Shown: positions 23,453 through 36,569, counted from the first letter of the stretch. The stretch is DNA of 64,000 bases from Eucalyptus grandis (GCF_016545825.1 NC_052618.1:2606461-2670460), one strand, 5' to 3'. The notes: generated by a model from the sequence alone, not told the origin. Translations and numbers: made by a program.

Positions 23453-24800
23453 ATGAATGGAAAAAGCTCCAATGGAATGTTCTCAGAATTCTAGCTTTGA
23501 CTGGTATTACCAAAAAGTTCTTGACGGAGTCTTTTGTTCTCTTCTGCCAAACGTTCCATTTTGGCCAAAGCTTTATCTTCTTTTTGATAAGCCTCCCCAT
23601 ATGGGCTTCTCTCGGAGTCGGATTCGAAGGGACCTGGGGAATGATCACTTTAAGCTCAGGCTCGAGACAATGGATTATATAGTCTCTTGAGGCATGGTGC
23701 AATTTCATCTCGCCTTCCAATTTTGTGACCACTCATTCGACATCTCTCAATATCAACAGTGTAATATTTCATCGATCTTGTTCACCTTTATCTGGAAATG
23801 CTCAATTTGGTCATTTTTTACAGCCTCTTCGCGGAAGTCAAAACGATATGAACCCAACTTTAGAGGAGGGGAGATTTCTTGGAGCATGTGATACTGTCGG
23901 GCAACTCTCAAAGGGTAATATGATATACCCTGTAAGTCCCAAAAGTGGGATGGGGTCATCAAGCCCGGTAATAGGGCGTGCCTTGGGAAATCCAACCCAA
24001 TGGGCTTGCCATAGGATTTGCTTAGGAGTAAAAAGTTTCGAGAAATCAAACCAAGAAGGAAATGACCATGGATTGAGAAGTTTTTCCATGCCTTTGAGCT
24101 TAGAAATAGGGTGCGAATCTTTATTAACTTGATAAATTATCATATGCTTCTGCAAATTTTTTTATGTGAGAAAGAAACCAAATGTGAAGAAATTCTATCG
24201 GGGCTCTAAGAACTGAATGCGTTTTTTCTTTAAAGCGGGAGAATGAAAGAAATGTTTAAGCCAAAATCATGTTTGTAAATCCCTTGAGTTGACATACCTG
24301 TTTCACAATATAAGTCACTTGATGATTCATTGTTTTTTGTGTATGAGGATAGATGACGAATCCAAATAATGCTAAAAGGAAAACTTTAGCTCTTTGGATT
24401 TACTTCATGGACAACTCAACGATGGTAAGCTTTAAATAAGACGAAGGAAGGGCCTTTGAGCTACCTCGCATAGCATCTCTAATCTTGATGACTTTTATTT
24501 GCAAAAATTCATTTAGTGTTGGCACAGGATCTAGATCAATAGGTGGTTTAATTGACCCAAAAGAAGTCATCTACTTATTGATGATGATGTCATACTCCTC
24601 TAAAGTTGGGGTTAACTCATATTTATTACCAAACACGAATGTGGATGTTGCATTCCAAAAATGAGCTAGAGCCTTAATCAAGGCAACTTGTGGCTCTACA
24701 TGCAAAAGAGAGATAATGCATCCGATCTTCTGCTCCACAGTCTTGTTTGCTTTCATTGAGCTTGTCCCACATTTCCAAAAGGACTTCCTTCGGGATGGGG
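23453..24800 (-). pseudogene. DUF7745-like protein, broken, right arm
   Basis: Minus-strand counterpart of the left-arm copy, reading toward the centre. The N-terminal part (24571-24756) has ALAHFWNA, and the upstream reading continues toward 24800. The middle frame (23753-24049) gives WDLQGISYYPLRVARQYHM, the clearest DUF7745-like block, followed by a helical EEAVKNDQIEHFQ segment. The C-terminal coiled-coil frame is 23379-23732. At least three frame changes or stops break it. Reading frames are broken in both arms, though not all at the same places. Confidence 0.5.
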
Positions 24801-27800
24801 ATGATTTGAAGATCAGAACATCCTTGAAAGCATCTATTATATCTAGGCCTAAGTAGACATTTCCATTAATTACGATCTCTTGTGGAAAAAATATTTACAG
24901 AAGGAAATTACATTATTTATGAAATGATGATAATTTAGGATTGAGACAATACTTACAAAATAAGTAAGATAATGGAAGTGTGTTAATCACACGTCACATG
25001 CAAATTGTGAGGTTTGACACCTAATAGCGGGATTCTTGAAGGCTTTTAGGCTCTTATCCCAAGTAGGTAATAAGAATTTATCTATTCATATTTGTGAACA
25101 ATTCCCTTTATCACTAATTGGAATGAGCGAGACTAAGAGAGGATTACCACGGGTCGTTTCCCATGCGGGTTCCTTATCTCGGCTCCTAAGGGTTTCCAAA
25201 GTGTAGATTGGGTTTCAGCTGTAAGTTGTGTGTGTGTGCGAAGTATAGTGATGTAGTCGAACATATATTTATATCGAGATCAACCAACACTTCAATATAA
25301 TTTCCACATACATTCATATACATTCTTTTCACTATCTACAAAACAATGGTTTACAATCACGCCATCCTTGTAACTCTTAACTTACAAAAACATTTAACAA
25401 ATGTTAGCAGACTAAGAGTGCATTTGGGAGGGGCTTTTCCAAGTGGCATTGGCTGTCTAAAGCTCCTTGAACAAAAATATAGGTGTTTGGGAAAAAAATT
25501 GAAAACCACATGGAAGTAAAGTTGGCCTTTGAATGGTTGGAAGCCCAATGCAAGTAAGAGGCTACCTCGGGCAACTTAGCATCATACTAGTGGATTCATC
25601 AATGAAATTTTTTATTTTACCTTTGCTACCCTCACCAATTTATTAATTTCCTACTTTAACAATTTTTAAAATCTTAGATTTATTCCTCACCTCTCGCCTC
25701 TCCTGTCTTACTCCTCTTTGAAGTTGTGTCTGTTTGGCTTTGCTCTTCTTCGAAACTCGCCTCTCTCTAGCTACCTCTCTCGTCTCTTAACAGTCGCTTA
25801 CTTCTCTCATATTTGCCTCTCTCTTCTTGTGTTTTTTTTTTTTTTTTAATTGTGATTCTTAAGCATATGGTAATTTCATGAACAGTACATTCGATGCTTG
25901 CGCTTGAGGATATTACTTTTGATGGAGATGGAAGAGAGCAATGTACTAGAAGTAGATTGGGGGATTTTGTGTATGCTTGGCTTTTCTCATTCTTGGACTT
26001 GGATTGCATCTTGATCTAGGGTTTTTTGTTCATGTTGTAAGCACAAGCTTTATCCAATCGAAAACACCCTCATTGTCATGTTTTTTGAAGAGCTCAAGAT
26101 TCAGCCTTTTGGTTATTGTATTATTTGATTAAAGCAAATGGTAAAATATCAAAATTTGGTCCTGAAAGATGGTAGTTCCACGAGATAAGTTGATAGAGAG
26201 AATCCGCGACTTTCACGCATATTAGCTTTTCTGGTGAAAATGATTTTTTTGCTATTTTTAGAGCATTGCATTATTTAAGTTCATAAACAATGGAGTTTCA
26301 GTGTGTTGACTCCAAATTCATAAAAAGTTTCTTATTTTAATTGATCAGAACTTTTGTCATACGTTTGAGTTGGACCAAAACACTTTTTCGAGATTGAACA
26401 GCACATGTGATAATTCAGCAGGGAGAAACTTGCTAAGTTTATTTAGAACCTTCTTTGTAATTCTAAGTAGTTGTTAATAGTTTCTAAGTTGTAACTATTC
26501 AAGTGATCTTAGATTAATAGTATTTTGTAATTTACTGTATTTAAATGACCTGCTTTTACTAAAAATTCAGGTGTTAATATCTTTTTCGGTTACTTCTTAT
26601 AAATTCATCTTTTATAATACAACTCAAAAAAAAGTTTTATTATAACACGCCAATTCTAAGCTCATAGAGATAGAGGGAACTTTACAAGCGCTCTGTTTGG
26701 TGCAAGCTTCAATGGTATGACACTGATATTGGGTGGGGGAAAACAAAATGGTTGAACTTGATAAATATAGAGAGGTTGATGAACAGTAAGGTCATCATAT
26801 AAATGCTAGAAAAGATCATGGAATGGAGGCAAGCTGACATTGGATGAAAATGACCGATACTATTAGGTCATGACCAATAACCATTGGAATTTGCTTGCTT
26901 GTACCCTTGTGTCATGGAATAGTCACCAAAATATTTATGTGAGACTAGGTATATGTAGAAACTTGTTCTTCACTTTTGTTGATCTACTTTTGGTATGTGA
27001 AAAGTTGACCTAATTGGAGGTCAAAAGAATTTCCCCATCCATATTTATGTTGGACAGTCCTCTTTATCACTAATTGGAATGAGTGGGACCAAGAGAGGAT
27101 TACCACAGATCGTTTCTCATGCGGGTTCTTGCTCTCGGTACCTCCTAAGGGTTTCTTGAGTGCGGCTTGGGTTTCGACCACAGGTTGTGTGTACAAAGTG
27201 TAGTGATGCAATGATAGAACAAACTTTTGATTGAAATTAACAATTCACATACAAAAGGGTAGGTACTATGGCATCCACCATTTTAGCTACAAACCATAAA
27301 GTGCTACAGTTCCTTCCCTCCTTTTCTCTCTTTGTGTAACAGAATTGTCATGAGATCATTTCGCAAATCAGGATAACTGAGCACACAAGAACTCATGAAC
27401 CTAACATTGATCAACATAGCTCAAGTACGAAGGCAACTAAAAGCTAGGAAAAGAAAGAGAAAAGCGCAGCAACACCAAACAAACAACCAAGACGTAGGAA
27501 GAGAGGGGAGGAGGGGGGAGAATGCGGGAGGGCTTGTAATGCATACATACTGAACAAGCGCTAGCATAGTCCCAAAGAGAGAGAGAGAGAGAGAGAAAGA
27601 GAGTACCTGAAGATCGAGTAAGTCGGAAGAGATGAACGGCCATTCAAACAGAAGCGTTGGTGAGAAAAGTGGAGGACAAAGGGTGGAAGAAGATTAGAAA
27701 GCGTATGGAAATAACACCAAAATATTAAAAAATGCATTCAATTATAAGCATAATAAAAAATATGCAAGTATCCTAAATTATCCTTGAAAAAGGAAACAAG

Positions 27801-27886
27801 ACTTAACAAGAATTCTTATTATAGAGCCCTCAAGGCTTATCCAATTTTAGGTTTTAGTTCTTTAAAGGGTTTTCCAATTTTTCTAA
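23453..27886. repeat. Large inverted repeat 1, right arm
   Basis: Inverted partner of 17161-23336. It keeps the empty hAT site, lacks the segment equivalent to about 18080-18770, and carries its own GA run at 27576-27596 within the leader-like part. At the deletion point the right arm has a tiny palindrome, GACCTAATTGGAGGTC (about 27009-27024), suggesting repair with filler synthesis. Confidence 0.93.
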
Positions 27887-29028
27887 TTTTTATCTTTTTA
27901 TTTTTCACATTTTCTAATGATTTTTTTTTTCTAAAATTTTTAATGATTTTCCAGATTTTCTAGATTTTCACGATTTTTCTATATCACAAAATTTTTAATA
28001 TATATTTTTGGAATTTTTTATATTTTACTTTTTCAGATTTTTCCAAATTTTTAATGATTTTCTAAAGTTCTAATTTTTTTTTTTATTGATTTTTGAATTT
28101 TCTAAAATTTTTTAGAGTTGTTAAATGGTTGGTCGGGTCGAGTTACTAATGATCCGACTCAAATTGACTCATTAACCCATTTATGATCTTATTTATGTTT
28201 AATGTAAATTTTTCGACCCATACCTGACCCAATCAATATTAATAAAATATTTTCATATTTAACCAAATTTTAAAAGATTACATTACTAAAATACTTCCAA
28301 GCTATTCAAATCTAATCAATTATTTTTCAATTTTTTATACTTTTCAAAAAAATTATTATTATTATTTTTTTTTTCTGCATCTAGAGAGGTTTGCCAATCA
28401 ACCTATTTAAAACCCCATTATATCGCTAAGAATGTTAAATTATATCTCGAGTTTGAACGCTTACAAAAACGCGATTTGCTTGGATTAAATTTTCTATAGG
28501 ACGTGCGAACCAAGACAAAAGAAAAAAAGGGAAGGGTTCTTTACTTGCAGCGTCCGTCACCGAAGAAGGAATCAATTGGTGGGGCCCAAGGTCAATTTAA
28601 CCTTGCACACACACGTTTAGTGTTGAAGAAAGAAGCCAAAACGCGTGGTGGGCCCTTGACGTGGTGGGCCCTTGATCTGGACACATATATATACGAACAT
28701 AATTCACTTTCCTTTTTGAGTGCGTGCGTGGAGCAGTCGAAGACCTATGTAGAACGAAGCCGCCGAAGTCTATGAAGCCGTACGTCCACGAAGCCGCAAG
28801 TCCTCCGTGCGAAGCTTTGAAGAGATACAATAGAAGCCGTGTGTAGAGCGTATTGTTTTGAGCTTGAACGCACGGTATTTTTGTACCGTGAGTTTATTGA
28901 TGTCTCAATGTGACTCAAGAAGCAACTTGTCAGTCACTTAATAATGCATTTGGCCAACAAGTGGACTTCTCTTACATTTTCCCTCATCCACAAAATTTAA
29001 GCATAAAAAATCCACAAGAAGTTACATG
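27887..29028. other. Unassigned DNA, partly promoter-like
   Basis: 27887-28110 is T-rich and resembles 61020-61210, so the repeat containing the palindrome arm may extend beyond its paired part. TAGAGTTGTTAAATGGTTGG at 28113 resembles a hAT terminus. 28503-28870 is GC-richer, with a TATATATA at about 28685 and purine-rich AGCCG repeats at 28755-28800. No coding frame is recognised. Confidence 0.35.
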
Positions 29029-29584
29029 TCAAAAGTGCATTATTAAAGCAAATATTACGAGCAACAAGATATTAACTATGCACATAAAAATTCCCTTTTC
29101 TTTTTCATAAACTTTTACCATATTACTTCTTACCGTAAGCCTTGAAATGTGCTTCACATTAGGGTTGAGGTAACTAAACAAGTCTCTAGTAGCCTCATGG
29201 TCCACAAAAGAGTATGTATAATTGTGTTTGATTATCGCTCTTGCTAGCATATCTCTAAACACAGCTTGGTCAAATTGTACTTCGGAACCATCAACATTAA
29301 CATCTCGGTTGGGACAAGTATCTAAATGACGCAACAAGTTTTTTTGTCCCATGACTAGCCGTGTAAGTTACTTTGCACCACTTACATTTAGCCTTCTTCA
29401 TGCCATCACCATTTGTGAACTTTTCAAATTCAAACCATACAATCGAAATGCATTTTCTTGAACGCTTAGAGCAATTAGAGTTATCTTCCTCGTCCTCATG
29501 AACTAAGGATGCAACTCTACATCTCTCGAATTGTTCCGTAGTTGAATATTCTTTTCGATCCTTGTTTATCTCTTGACATGTCAA
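29029..29584 (-). pseudogene. hAT transposase (RICESLEEPER-like), N-terminal fragment with frameshift
   Basis: Starting at 29584 on the minus strand, an acidic lead precedes a BED-type zinc finger: VWFEFEKF, then KCKWCK (the CxxC pair), and after a frame change HLDTC (the H...C pair). The second frame then gives FRDMLARAIIKHNY, EATRDLFSYLNPNVK and SNMVKVYEKEK, as in plant hAT transposases just before the DDE domain. The finger is split by a one-base frame change at a run of seven A's near 29340. The DDE/RNase-H core and the hATC dimerisation domain are absent. Sequence after YEKEK may be intron or unrelated DNA. Confidence 0.75.
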
Positions 29585-30051
29585 CTAATTAGTTGGAGAA
29601 AACATAAATTAGAACAGGTTCAGGATTGCATGTTATGAATTTAACATAAAGAATAAAGAATGAGTTCATACGTGGAACATGGATGTTAATTAAAAACCCA
29701 AGTCTCTAGCATCTTTCAAAGAATCTGACCAAAGAAAAAAGCAAGCCAAGAAGCCATTTCATACCATATAGGTTTTTGCCTATGTAGCTAATTTTTTTAG
29801 AATCCTACAATGTCTTTGGGTATCGCCCATGAAGAAAATACAGCGTTCCGTCTATGACTCCAGGAGTAGATGGGGCTGCCGAAAAGAAGCTCTAATAATA
29901 GAGTGGAGGAATACGATGTCGAAAGAGCAACTTTTGTTCACTAGAACATTGAAAAATCGCAGCAGTCATCAAATTCATCCTTACATTCTTTTAGAACTTT
30001 CTGGGCCTAAGCTTGAGGAACCGCAACAACTCTCTATTCAGAAGATACTAC
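29585..30051. other. Unassigned DNA
   Basis: No recognised gene. AT-rich, upstream of the transposase fragment on its strand and downstream of the exon-like block below. Confidence 0.35.
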
Positions 30052-30168
30052 CCACTGCGACTCCACTGGATCCGGCTCTCCCTCCCTGGCGCCGAGCCCG
30101 CTCGCCACAGTCTTGTACTTGGGCAAGTAACTCACAAAGTAGTCACCACCAGCGGTAGAGCGAACTGC
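30052..30168 (-). pseudogene. Orphan exon-like segment, family unknown
   Basis: On the minus strand a pyrimidine-rich acceptor (CCCCTTACAG) precedes a 117-bp open block of 39 codons, followed by a donor-like GTAGTATC. The product includes GGDYFVSYLPKYKTVAS and REGEPDPVESQW. It is GC-richer than its surroundings and looks like a genuine exon of a conserved protein, but I do not recognise the family. No matching neighbouring exons are identified. The ATG-initiated GC-rich frame at 30925-30680 on the same strand could be an upstream exon of the same fragment, without proof. Confidence 0.35.
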
Positions 30169-30679
30169 CTGTAAGGGGAATAAAAAAATGAAGATCAACT
30201 GCAGTACATGGCTGTCAATGGTAGGAGCAACACTTAGGTAATGCTACATCTTACCAGCAACAACTGATTTGCCTCAATACACGAGGTGTCTTAACATGGT
30301 GGATTCACAACCAATGTAACTTACAAGTCAGCATCAGAAAACCAAATGTTTCAACCTAACTCTCAAATAAAAAGGTCCAGGACAAATCATCCACATGGAA
30401 CAAGATTGACAATAACAAATTATAAATGGGCATTAGCAACACTATGAGACCAATGGAACCATTAACACAAAAAGATAATATGCTCTAATAGTGCAATTCA
30501 GGCACCCTTTCAAATTCACAGCAGAAAAAACACACATCAACCCAGCACAGAACAAACCACTTCCACCGTCAAATTGACTCGAGCAAAACACCACTTCCGC
30601 AAAAGAATTGACGACACTAAGCAACCGGTAATCGATCGAACATGTCGTTGGGACCATCTCGCCACATGTGTGCGCTCGA

Positions 30680-31111
30680 TTATGTAAAACAGCAAGCGTG
30701 TTCAGATGGAGTACCTGAACCAAGTGGCTCTGTCCTCTGACGATGGAGTTGTTGGACAACCTTAGCCACTGGAGATGGGCGGCGACAAGGCGATGATGGG
30801 CGGTGGCAAGCGGCGATGAGGCGAGACAGGCGACGGCAAGTGGCGACGGGCGATGGAGGTGGCGGTGAATCGAAAGCGAAAAGGGGTAGGGTAGACTCGG
30901 GGCTCTCGTGGGTTACTGGGTTCATCTTTAATGAGTTAGTAAATGGGTCTTAAATGGGTACAAAGTAGACTCATTTAAGACCCATATATTTTAGTCCTTT
31001 TATTTTTAAAACCCATCATGGGTGCCTTGGGAAATAAAGTCGATCCATTAACGACCCATTTAAGCAAACATGGGTCCATAAATGGATTATGTACCCATTT
31101 TAACACCTCTA
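30680..31111. mobile_element. hAT-like element end with GGCGA-rich core
   Basis: GGCGACAAGGCGATGATGGG-type words repeat at 30770-30870. They are followed by ATGGGT/ACCCAT-rich DNA and an end in ACCCATTTTAACACCTCTA at 31111, the complement of a TAGAGGTG terminus. This is the block order of the 5.17 and 36.57 kb elements, so it is probably a partial third member. The left end is not defined. Confidence 0.45.
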
Positions 31112-33290
31112 CTTATGGGATATAAAATAAGCATTTTGATCGATCACCATGTGTTACACACTTCAATTATATAATCTTTTCATGTGTCATCATGAATAAT
31201 TTGATAAGAAATCATTTATACAAAATTGGAGCCTCGATGAAGGTTTCTTATCCCAATTTCATCTTAAGAAAGTATAATATTGAAGGGTGCGTACCTTCTT
31301 TTCATTTCTTTTCCGTACGCTGACTTTACTTATTTTGCTTTATTTTTTGTGAACAGAGTTGAAAAAACAGCTAAAAAAGGTTGCCAAACCTGCTCTAGAG
31401 CAAGAATGGAGAATGATGATTCAAATACTCGAATTACCAAAATGGAGAATCACTTAGCTTGGGTCATCGCTATGCTAATAATTCTGCTAGAGCACTCGAT
31501 ATTGCTTGAAAATTGGCAAACACAATACGGCACGGGATGATGATACCTCTTCTTTTGCTGTAGTTTGGTTCGACAATTCTATCATTAGGCATAATCCGAT
31601 TTATGTACCGAAAGTCGCTCGAATTTGTTGCCTCCGAGAAGTTGAAGATATAGAGAAAGGGTGACATTATGGTGCAGCCAAGCAGATGCTGCTGTCTGAA
31701 CCCGTGACGAGCATCTCTAAGAATAGCCATCCATAAGCATCCGTAAGTATGGTCGTCACCCTTATGTATACTCAACGTTAAACAAAATATACAAACCAAA
31801 ATAACCCTAAACCGTAATTGTAGCCCAATATATCTTCCCCTAGAATTGTCCTTTGAAGGACGTGCAAAGTCCATGGTCTCCACCGTTTAAAGAGTTTATG
31901 ACTTGATTATTAAACAAGAAAGGAAGTGCTCGTTACTTGTTGCTTTGTTTTGCTTACTATGCCATGCTCAAAGCTCTTAAAAAATACGGTATAGCTGCAC
32001 CGAAAATTACGACATTTCCTTAAATAGTTGCCTCATCAAATGTATGCAGACACATTAAATAATGGACTGGAAAACAGTGTAGAAATGGGATGGCGATTTC
32101 TTTCTTTTGGCTTGTTTGGCAGCCATGGAAATAAGAATGAGATAGGAAAATCCAAAAGATTGAGAAAATGCCTGTTAATGGGCATCAACTTGGTTTGAAA
32201 AGGCAAAATGAAATAAAAATTGATCAGATTAAGGATAGTTGGACTGATCCAATTAGATCCTCGAAAGTCCAAATTGTTATATGGATATTTTGGAGACATT
32301 TTATTGAAACATTGCAAAAAATAATCATCTTCACCTATTTGAAATTGCACTTTACACTATATCTAATATTAAAATCCTATACTTTTGCATCTCGATGCAC
32401 AAAATAAAACAAGAGAACTTACACATTTTAAACAGCAATTTTGTTTTTCTAATAGGCCCCACCCCGAAAGAAGTGTTGGCCCAGCAAAAAAATAGAGAAA
32501 TATACAGGGAAAAGAAGAAGACGGAGCCCGTGGGAAAAAATTGCTCCGCGTCTCTAACATTTGTTCCCATTTAGAGAACCGAGGAGCACAAAAGATCTGT
32601 TGGTAAGTGTGTATTCTTTGTTCCTCCACATGTTTTCTTAAAGATTTGCCAAGTAGATGGTTATAGCTATTGAACTAGTTCTCTCCATCTTTTCTTTTCT
32701 TTGTACCAGGTCAAAGTAGAGAATTGTTAAAAAAAATAGTCAATGTACATTAAAAGAATTACTAGTCCCCCCTTCTAAAAAAAAAAAAAATTATGATCGA
32801 AGGATGATGAGACAAACTCTAATGAGTTTAATTATTTTTATCGGAGATAATATTTTTCTTGACCAATAAGTCTATTCCATTGATTATTGATTATGAGTTT
32901 TATTTTTATTTTTATGAATACGTGTCTTTGGAGGAAACAAAAAAGAATGCAAAATCTTTTGGCAATTTATTTCATATATAATTGACTTTGATATATGCGT
33001 GATGAACCAACATGTTGCTCTCATTTGAATAAGGAGTCAAGTGGCTTATATCCTCTACTTCATGATCATTCATGTATCTAGGAGCTCTGTATTAATTTTT
33101 GTCAATCCAAAATAATGATATTTCACTTAATTTTTTTTTGTAAAAATAAAAATATTTCATGCAATGTTTTGATTTAATCAAATTTCCTCTACTTAATAAT
33201 TTATCTATAAATTTAATTGAGAACGTAGAAAAGAACTAGATCCGTTGGAAACTTGTCTTTTCGACAAAACAAAGTCTTATGGAAAACAAT

Positions 33291-33293
<3 letters not shown>
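31112..33293. other. Unassigned intergenic DNA
   Basis: AT-rich with scattered short open frames and no domain motif. The frame at 31280-31540 and the minus-strand frame at 31470-31883 show no recognisable family. Confidence 0.4.

Positions 33294-33328
<35 letters not shown>
33294..33328. repeat. (AT)n microsatellite
   Basis: About 17 AT units. Confidence 0.95.
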
Positions 33329-33329
<1 letters not shown>

Positions 33330-33412
33330 CCTTTAATATACATGGAAAATCTACAATAAAAAAAACTAAACATAAGAAATTATTAATTATGGTAAGTAAA
33401 TCACATATAGAT

Positions 33413-34180
33413 GGAAAAATCTCAAATAAGGACTTAAAATGAGCATACTTTCTCAAATAAAGACCTGAAGTGACCGTTATTCTAAATAAGGATCTGAAGT
33501 AGCTAATAGGTCTCAAATAAGGACCTGAACCCGCCGACCGGCAAGCGTGTAACATTTATGGTGGCCGGAATATGGGCAATTTTGTCCCAAAAATATCAGA
33601 TAGAAATTTACAAACCCTAAAAACAAAATCCCCAAACTCTTCATGTTATTCTTCTTCCGCTCTTCATTTTTTACATTCTTTGTCCCCTCTCGTTTGGACA
33701 CAACTCATATGCATTTTTTCAAACAAAAGAGACATTAACTCAGAATTCCGACAAAACAAGCAAAAAGAACACCATAAAACAAAAGAATTGCTCCTACCAT
33801 CACCATCCTCGGTGCCATCTATGTGATATTCCACCACATGCCTGTGCCTTGTCGACATGTTGCTTCGACAAGTTACAACCACTTTGAATGAAGGAAGGAT
33901 CGATTGCACCAATTTGAATGAAACTGGCCTCGGTTGAATGAGAGTGTGAATCAAAGTGTATGGAAAAGAACTTGAAGAACTTGAAGAGTGGGGGGTTGTT
34001 TTTAGGGTTTGTTAATTCTATCTAAATTTTTCGTGGAAGAAATTACCCATATTCTGGCCACCGAAAATGTCACACACTCGCCGGCCGGTAGGTTTGGGTC
34101 TTTATTTGAGACTTGTTAGTCACTTCGGATCTTTATTTGAGAAAATAGACTCATTTTGGATCATTATTTGAAGTTTTCCC
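33413..34180. mobile_element. Mutator-like non-autonomous element 1, long TIRs, 9-bp TSD
   Basis: 768 bp. TIRs of about 200 bp occupy 33413-33615 and about 33985-34180. Each contains tandem variants of CTCAAATAAGGACCTGAAGT and a shared inner block around GGCCGGAATATGGGCAATTT. The 9-bp TSD is CATATAGAT (33404-33412) and TATATAGAT (34181-34189), one mismatch. Long TIRs and 9-bp duplications are the Mutator signature. The middle has only a 96-aa minus-strand frame (33664-33954) with no transposase motif, so the element depends on a partner. The 35903-38274 element is the same family. Confidence 0.85.
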
Positions 34181-34213
34181 TATATAGATATAAAAATAAT
34201 AGAAAAAAGGAAA

Positions 34214-34261
34214 GTAAATAAATTTGGGACCACCAATGTAAATAAATTTGGGACCACCAAT
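34214..34261. repeat. 24-bp tandem duplication
   Basis: Two identical units built on GTAAATAAATTTGGGACCAC, next to the Mutator-like element and a GA array. Confidence 0.95.
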
Positions 34262-34275
34262 ATAAATTGTAATTG

Positions 34276-34278
<3 letters not shown>

Positions 34279-34342
<64 letters not shown>

Positions 34343-34375
34343 AATTTCATTTTTAAGAGAGAGAGAGAGAGAGAG
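34279..34375. repeat. (GA)n arrays interrupted by a duplicated spacer
   Basis: A long array at 34279-34341 and a short one at 34357-34375. Each is followed by GCAATTTCATTTTTAA, so the array plus spacer was itself duplicated. Confidence 0.92.
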
Positions 34376-35902
34376 CAATTTCATTTTTAATGAAAATTAG
34401 GTGGATTTAATTATATAAAGGGTACAAATAGCGCCGCCGAGTAATTATCGTTGCATCAAAAGGGAATGTGAACGATCATAATTAAAAAACTTATCTTCGG
34501 AGGCTGAATCTGTTTCTCTTTGACCGTTCTCCCAATCTCATTGGGGAGAGCGTTGTCGCACACTGAATTACACGACGCTTCAACCTCCCACTGGTTTGAA
34601 GTTTGAACCGACCTTCCTAACGAAGAAGCCTCAAATAACTTTCTCCTTTTGAGTCTCGAAGCTTTGTGGATTCTTATCTCCGATATTAGTGAATGTTAGT
34701 ATGGACAAAGACGTGCTACTACTTAGAGACACAAAAAGACCTTGTGATTTGTATAAATCAGTCAAGTTAGGTGTTTAGCATTTGTAGGTGGCACAAATCA
34801 ATATAGTTTATATGAAATTGATAGCGTTCAAACAAATAGCTTTCGATTCTTGAGTTGGAAATTTCTTGAGATCCCGATCATTTGTAGACCTCGAGTTGAC
34901 TCTCTCTCCTTTATCCATGAACTTGAAGTTGAACCAAGCCGGGCCGAGGTCCCCAACATTGGGCATGGGGACCTAGCACCCTTGCTTGGGACCCCTTGTG
35001 AACGTGCCTCGATCCCTGGCGATCAAGTTCCAAGGTCGGGATTGGGTCCATTGAGGCTGGTCTTATGATCTTGACGACTAAGCTCACATCCCTCATAGTC
35101 GAGCTTAATAACATGCAGCTGAGCCCTAATGTATGAATAATGTTTTCTTCAAGGTGTGTTTGATAATTTCCCTATGATAGACAGAATTCCTGAAAAGGTC
35201 GCTTTGGCTTGCACTATTTCGACTCCCTCAATGACCGGATATACTTTATTTACACTAAAGAAACACATTTGTTCTTAATTTTTCAATTACAATTTAAGTA
35301 ATAGTCGCATTCCTTTTTTTTTTTCACTTTTTTTTCTATTTAGAATCTAGTCGCCATATCTCGCCATCTCTATCTCTATTGCGGCACATCTTTGAAGAGG
35401 TCCACTCTCACGCGCACAAATCTTGGATAAAAGATTTGGACTTTCTTGACCAACAAACGGAGACTTTTCACGATTTTTTTTTTTTAAAAATAAAAACGCT
35501 TATCACGTTAATATTTCTCTTAAAGATGAACTCTTATTCAAACATGAAAGTGGATATTTAAGATTTTTTCCACATATTTAAATTCGAAATGTAATTTAAT
35601 AAGTAGTGAACATTTAATGGTCAGCAAAAGGAAAAAAGATAAATGAAAAGAAACTTAAGTGAATCTCATTTCTCTCAGGAAAATAAACAATGGATAAATG
35701 ACGAGGCTCAATCTTTATGTATAGAATTGAATCGGGTTTTAAATTTTTTAAATAATTCAATCGAATCTTGCACTTTTATCTATCAAAAGATAAAAGTTAA
35801 TCAAATTTATATAAATATGAGATATTCGATATTTAAGAATGTCTTGTCACATTACATAGATTATAGATAAATTGGACCAATATTCGTACATTATAATCGT
35901 AC
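34376..35902. other. Unassigned DNA with small palindromes
   Basis: A perfect-looking hairpin word surrounds GTTCTCCCAATCTCATTGGG near 34525-34550, and there is a second imperfect one around 34950-34990 (GGTCCCC / GGGGACC). The open frames are short and not recognised. Confidence 0.4.
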
Positions 35903-36569
35903 GAGAAAATTCTAAATGATGACCCAAAGTGGACTAATTTTCTCAAATAATGACCCGAAATGAACTGTGTGTCAGATAAAGAGTTAAAGTGAATCCATTG
36001 TCTCAAATAATGACCTGAAGTGGTTGAATCAATTCTAAATAAGGACCTGAGCTTGCTGGTCAGCCAAATATTCACCGGCTATCAAGCATGTGGCATTTCC
36101 GATGACCGGAGTTTGGGCAATTTTGTCCAAAAAAAATCTAGGGAAAATTAACAAATCCTAAAATGGGAAAAAAAAAACCCTAGGTTTTCTACGGGTTCCC
36201 CATTTCTTGTACCCATTCTCTGCAAAGTCAAAGACTGAAGTTCTCCCCATTTCTTGTACCCATCATTCGCAAAGTCGAGGACCCAAATTTTCCGTTAGTT
36301 GAGGCACGAATTCAAAAACAAGAAAAAAACCATATGCTTCTTTGTTTGTTTATGAAGACCCAAATTCTCTGTTGGTTGAGCAAGGCGAGGAGCGACAAGA
36401 ATTGAGTTGCGACGATGACCGAACAACAATTTGGTTGAGGAGCGTAGGGGGAGAAGAAAGAAGAAAAAGTAAATATCTAAATGAATAACTTAAACTTAAT
36501 TAATTTACAATTTTCCCTTTTTTTCCAGTCACAAATTTCTGACAAAATTGCTCCTATTTTAAATGTCGG

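Noticed and set aside
28113..31111. One 3-kb autonomous hAT element using the TAGAG... ends at 28113 and 31111
   Set aside because: The 8-bp flanks do not match (AAATTTTT versus CTTATGGG), and the transposase orientation and remaining content do not support a single unit.
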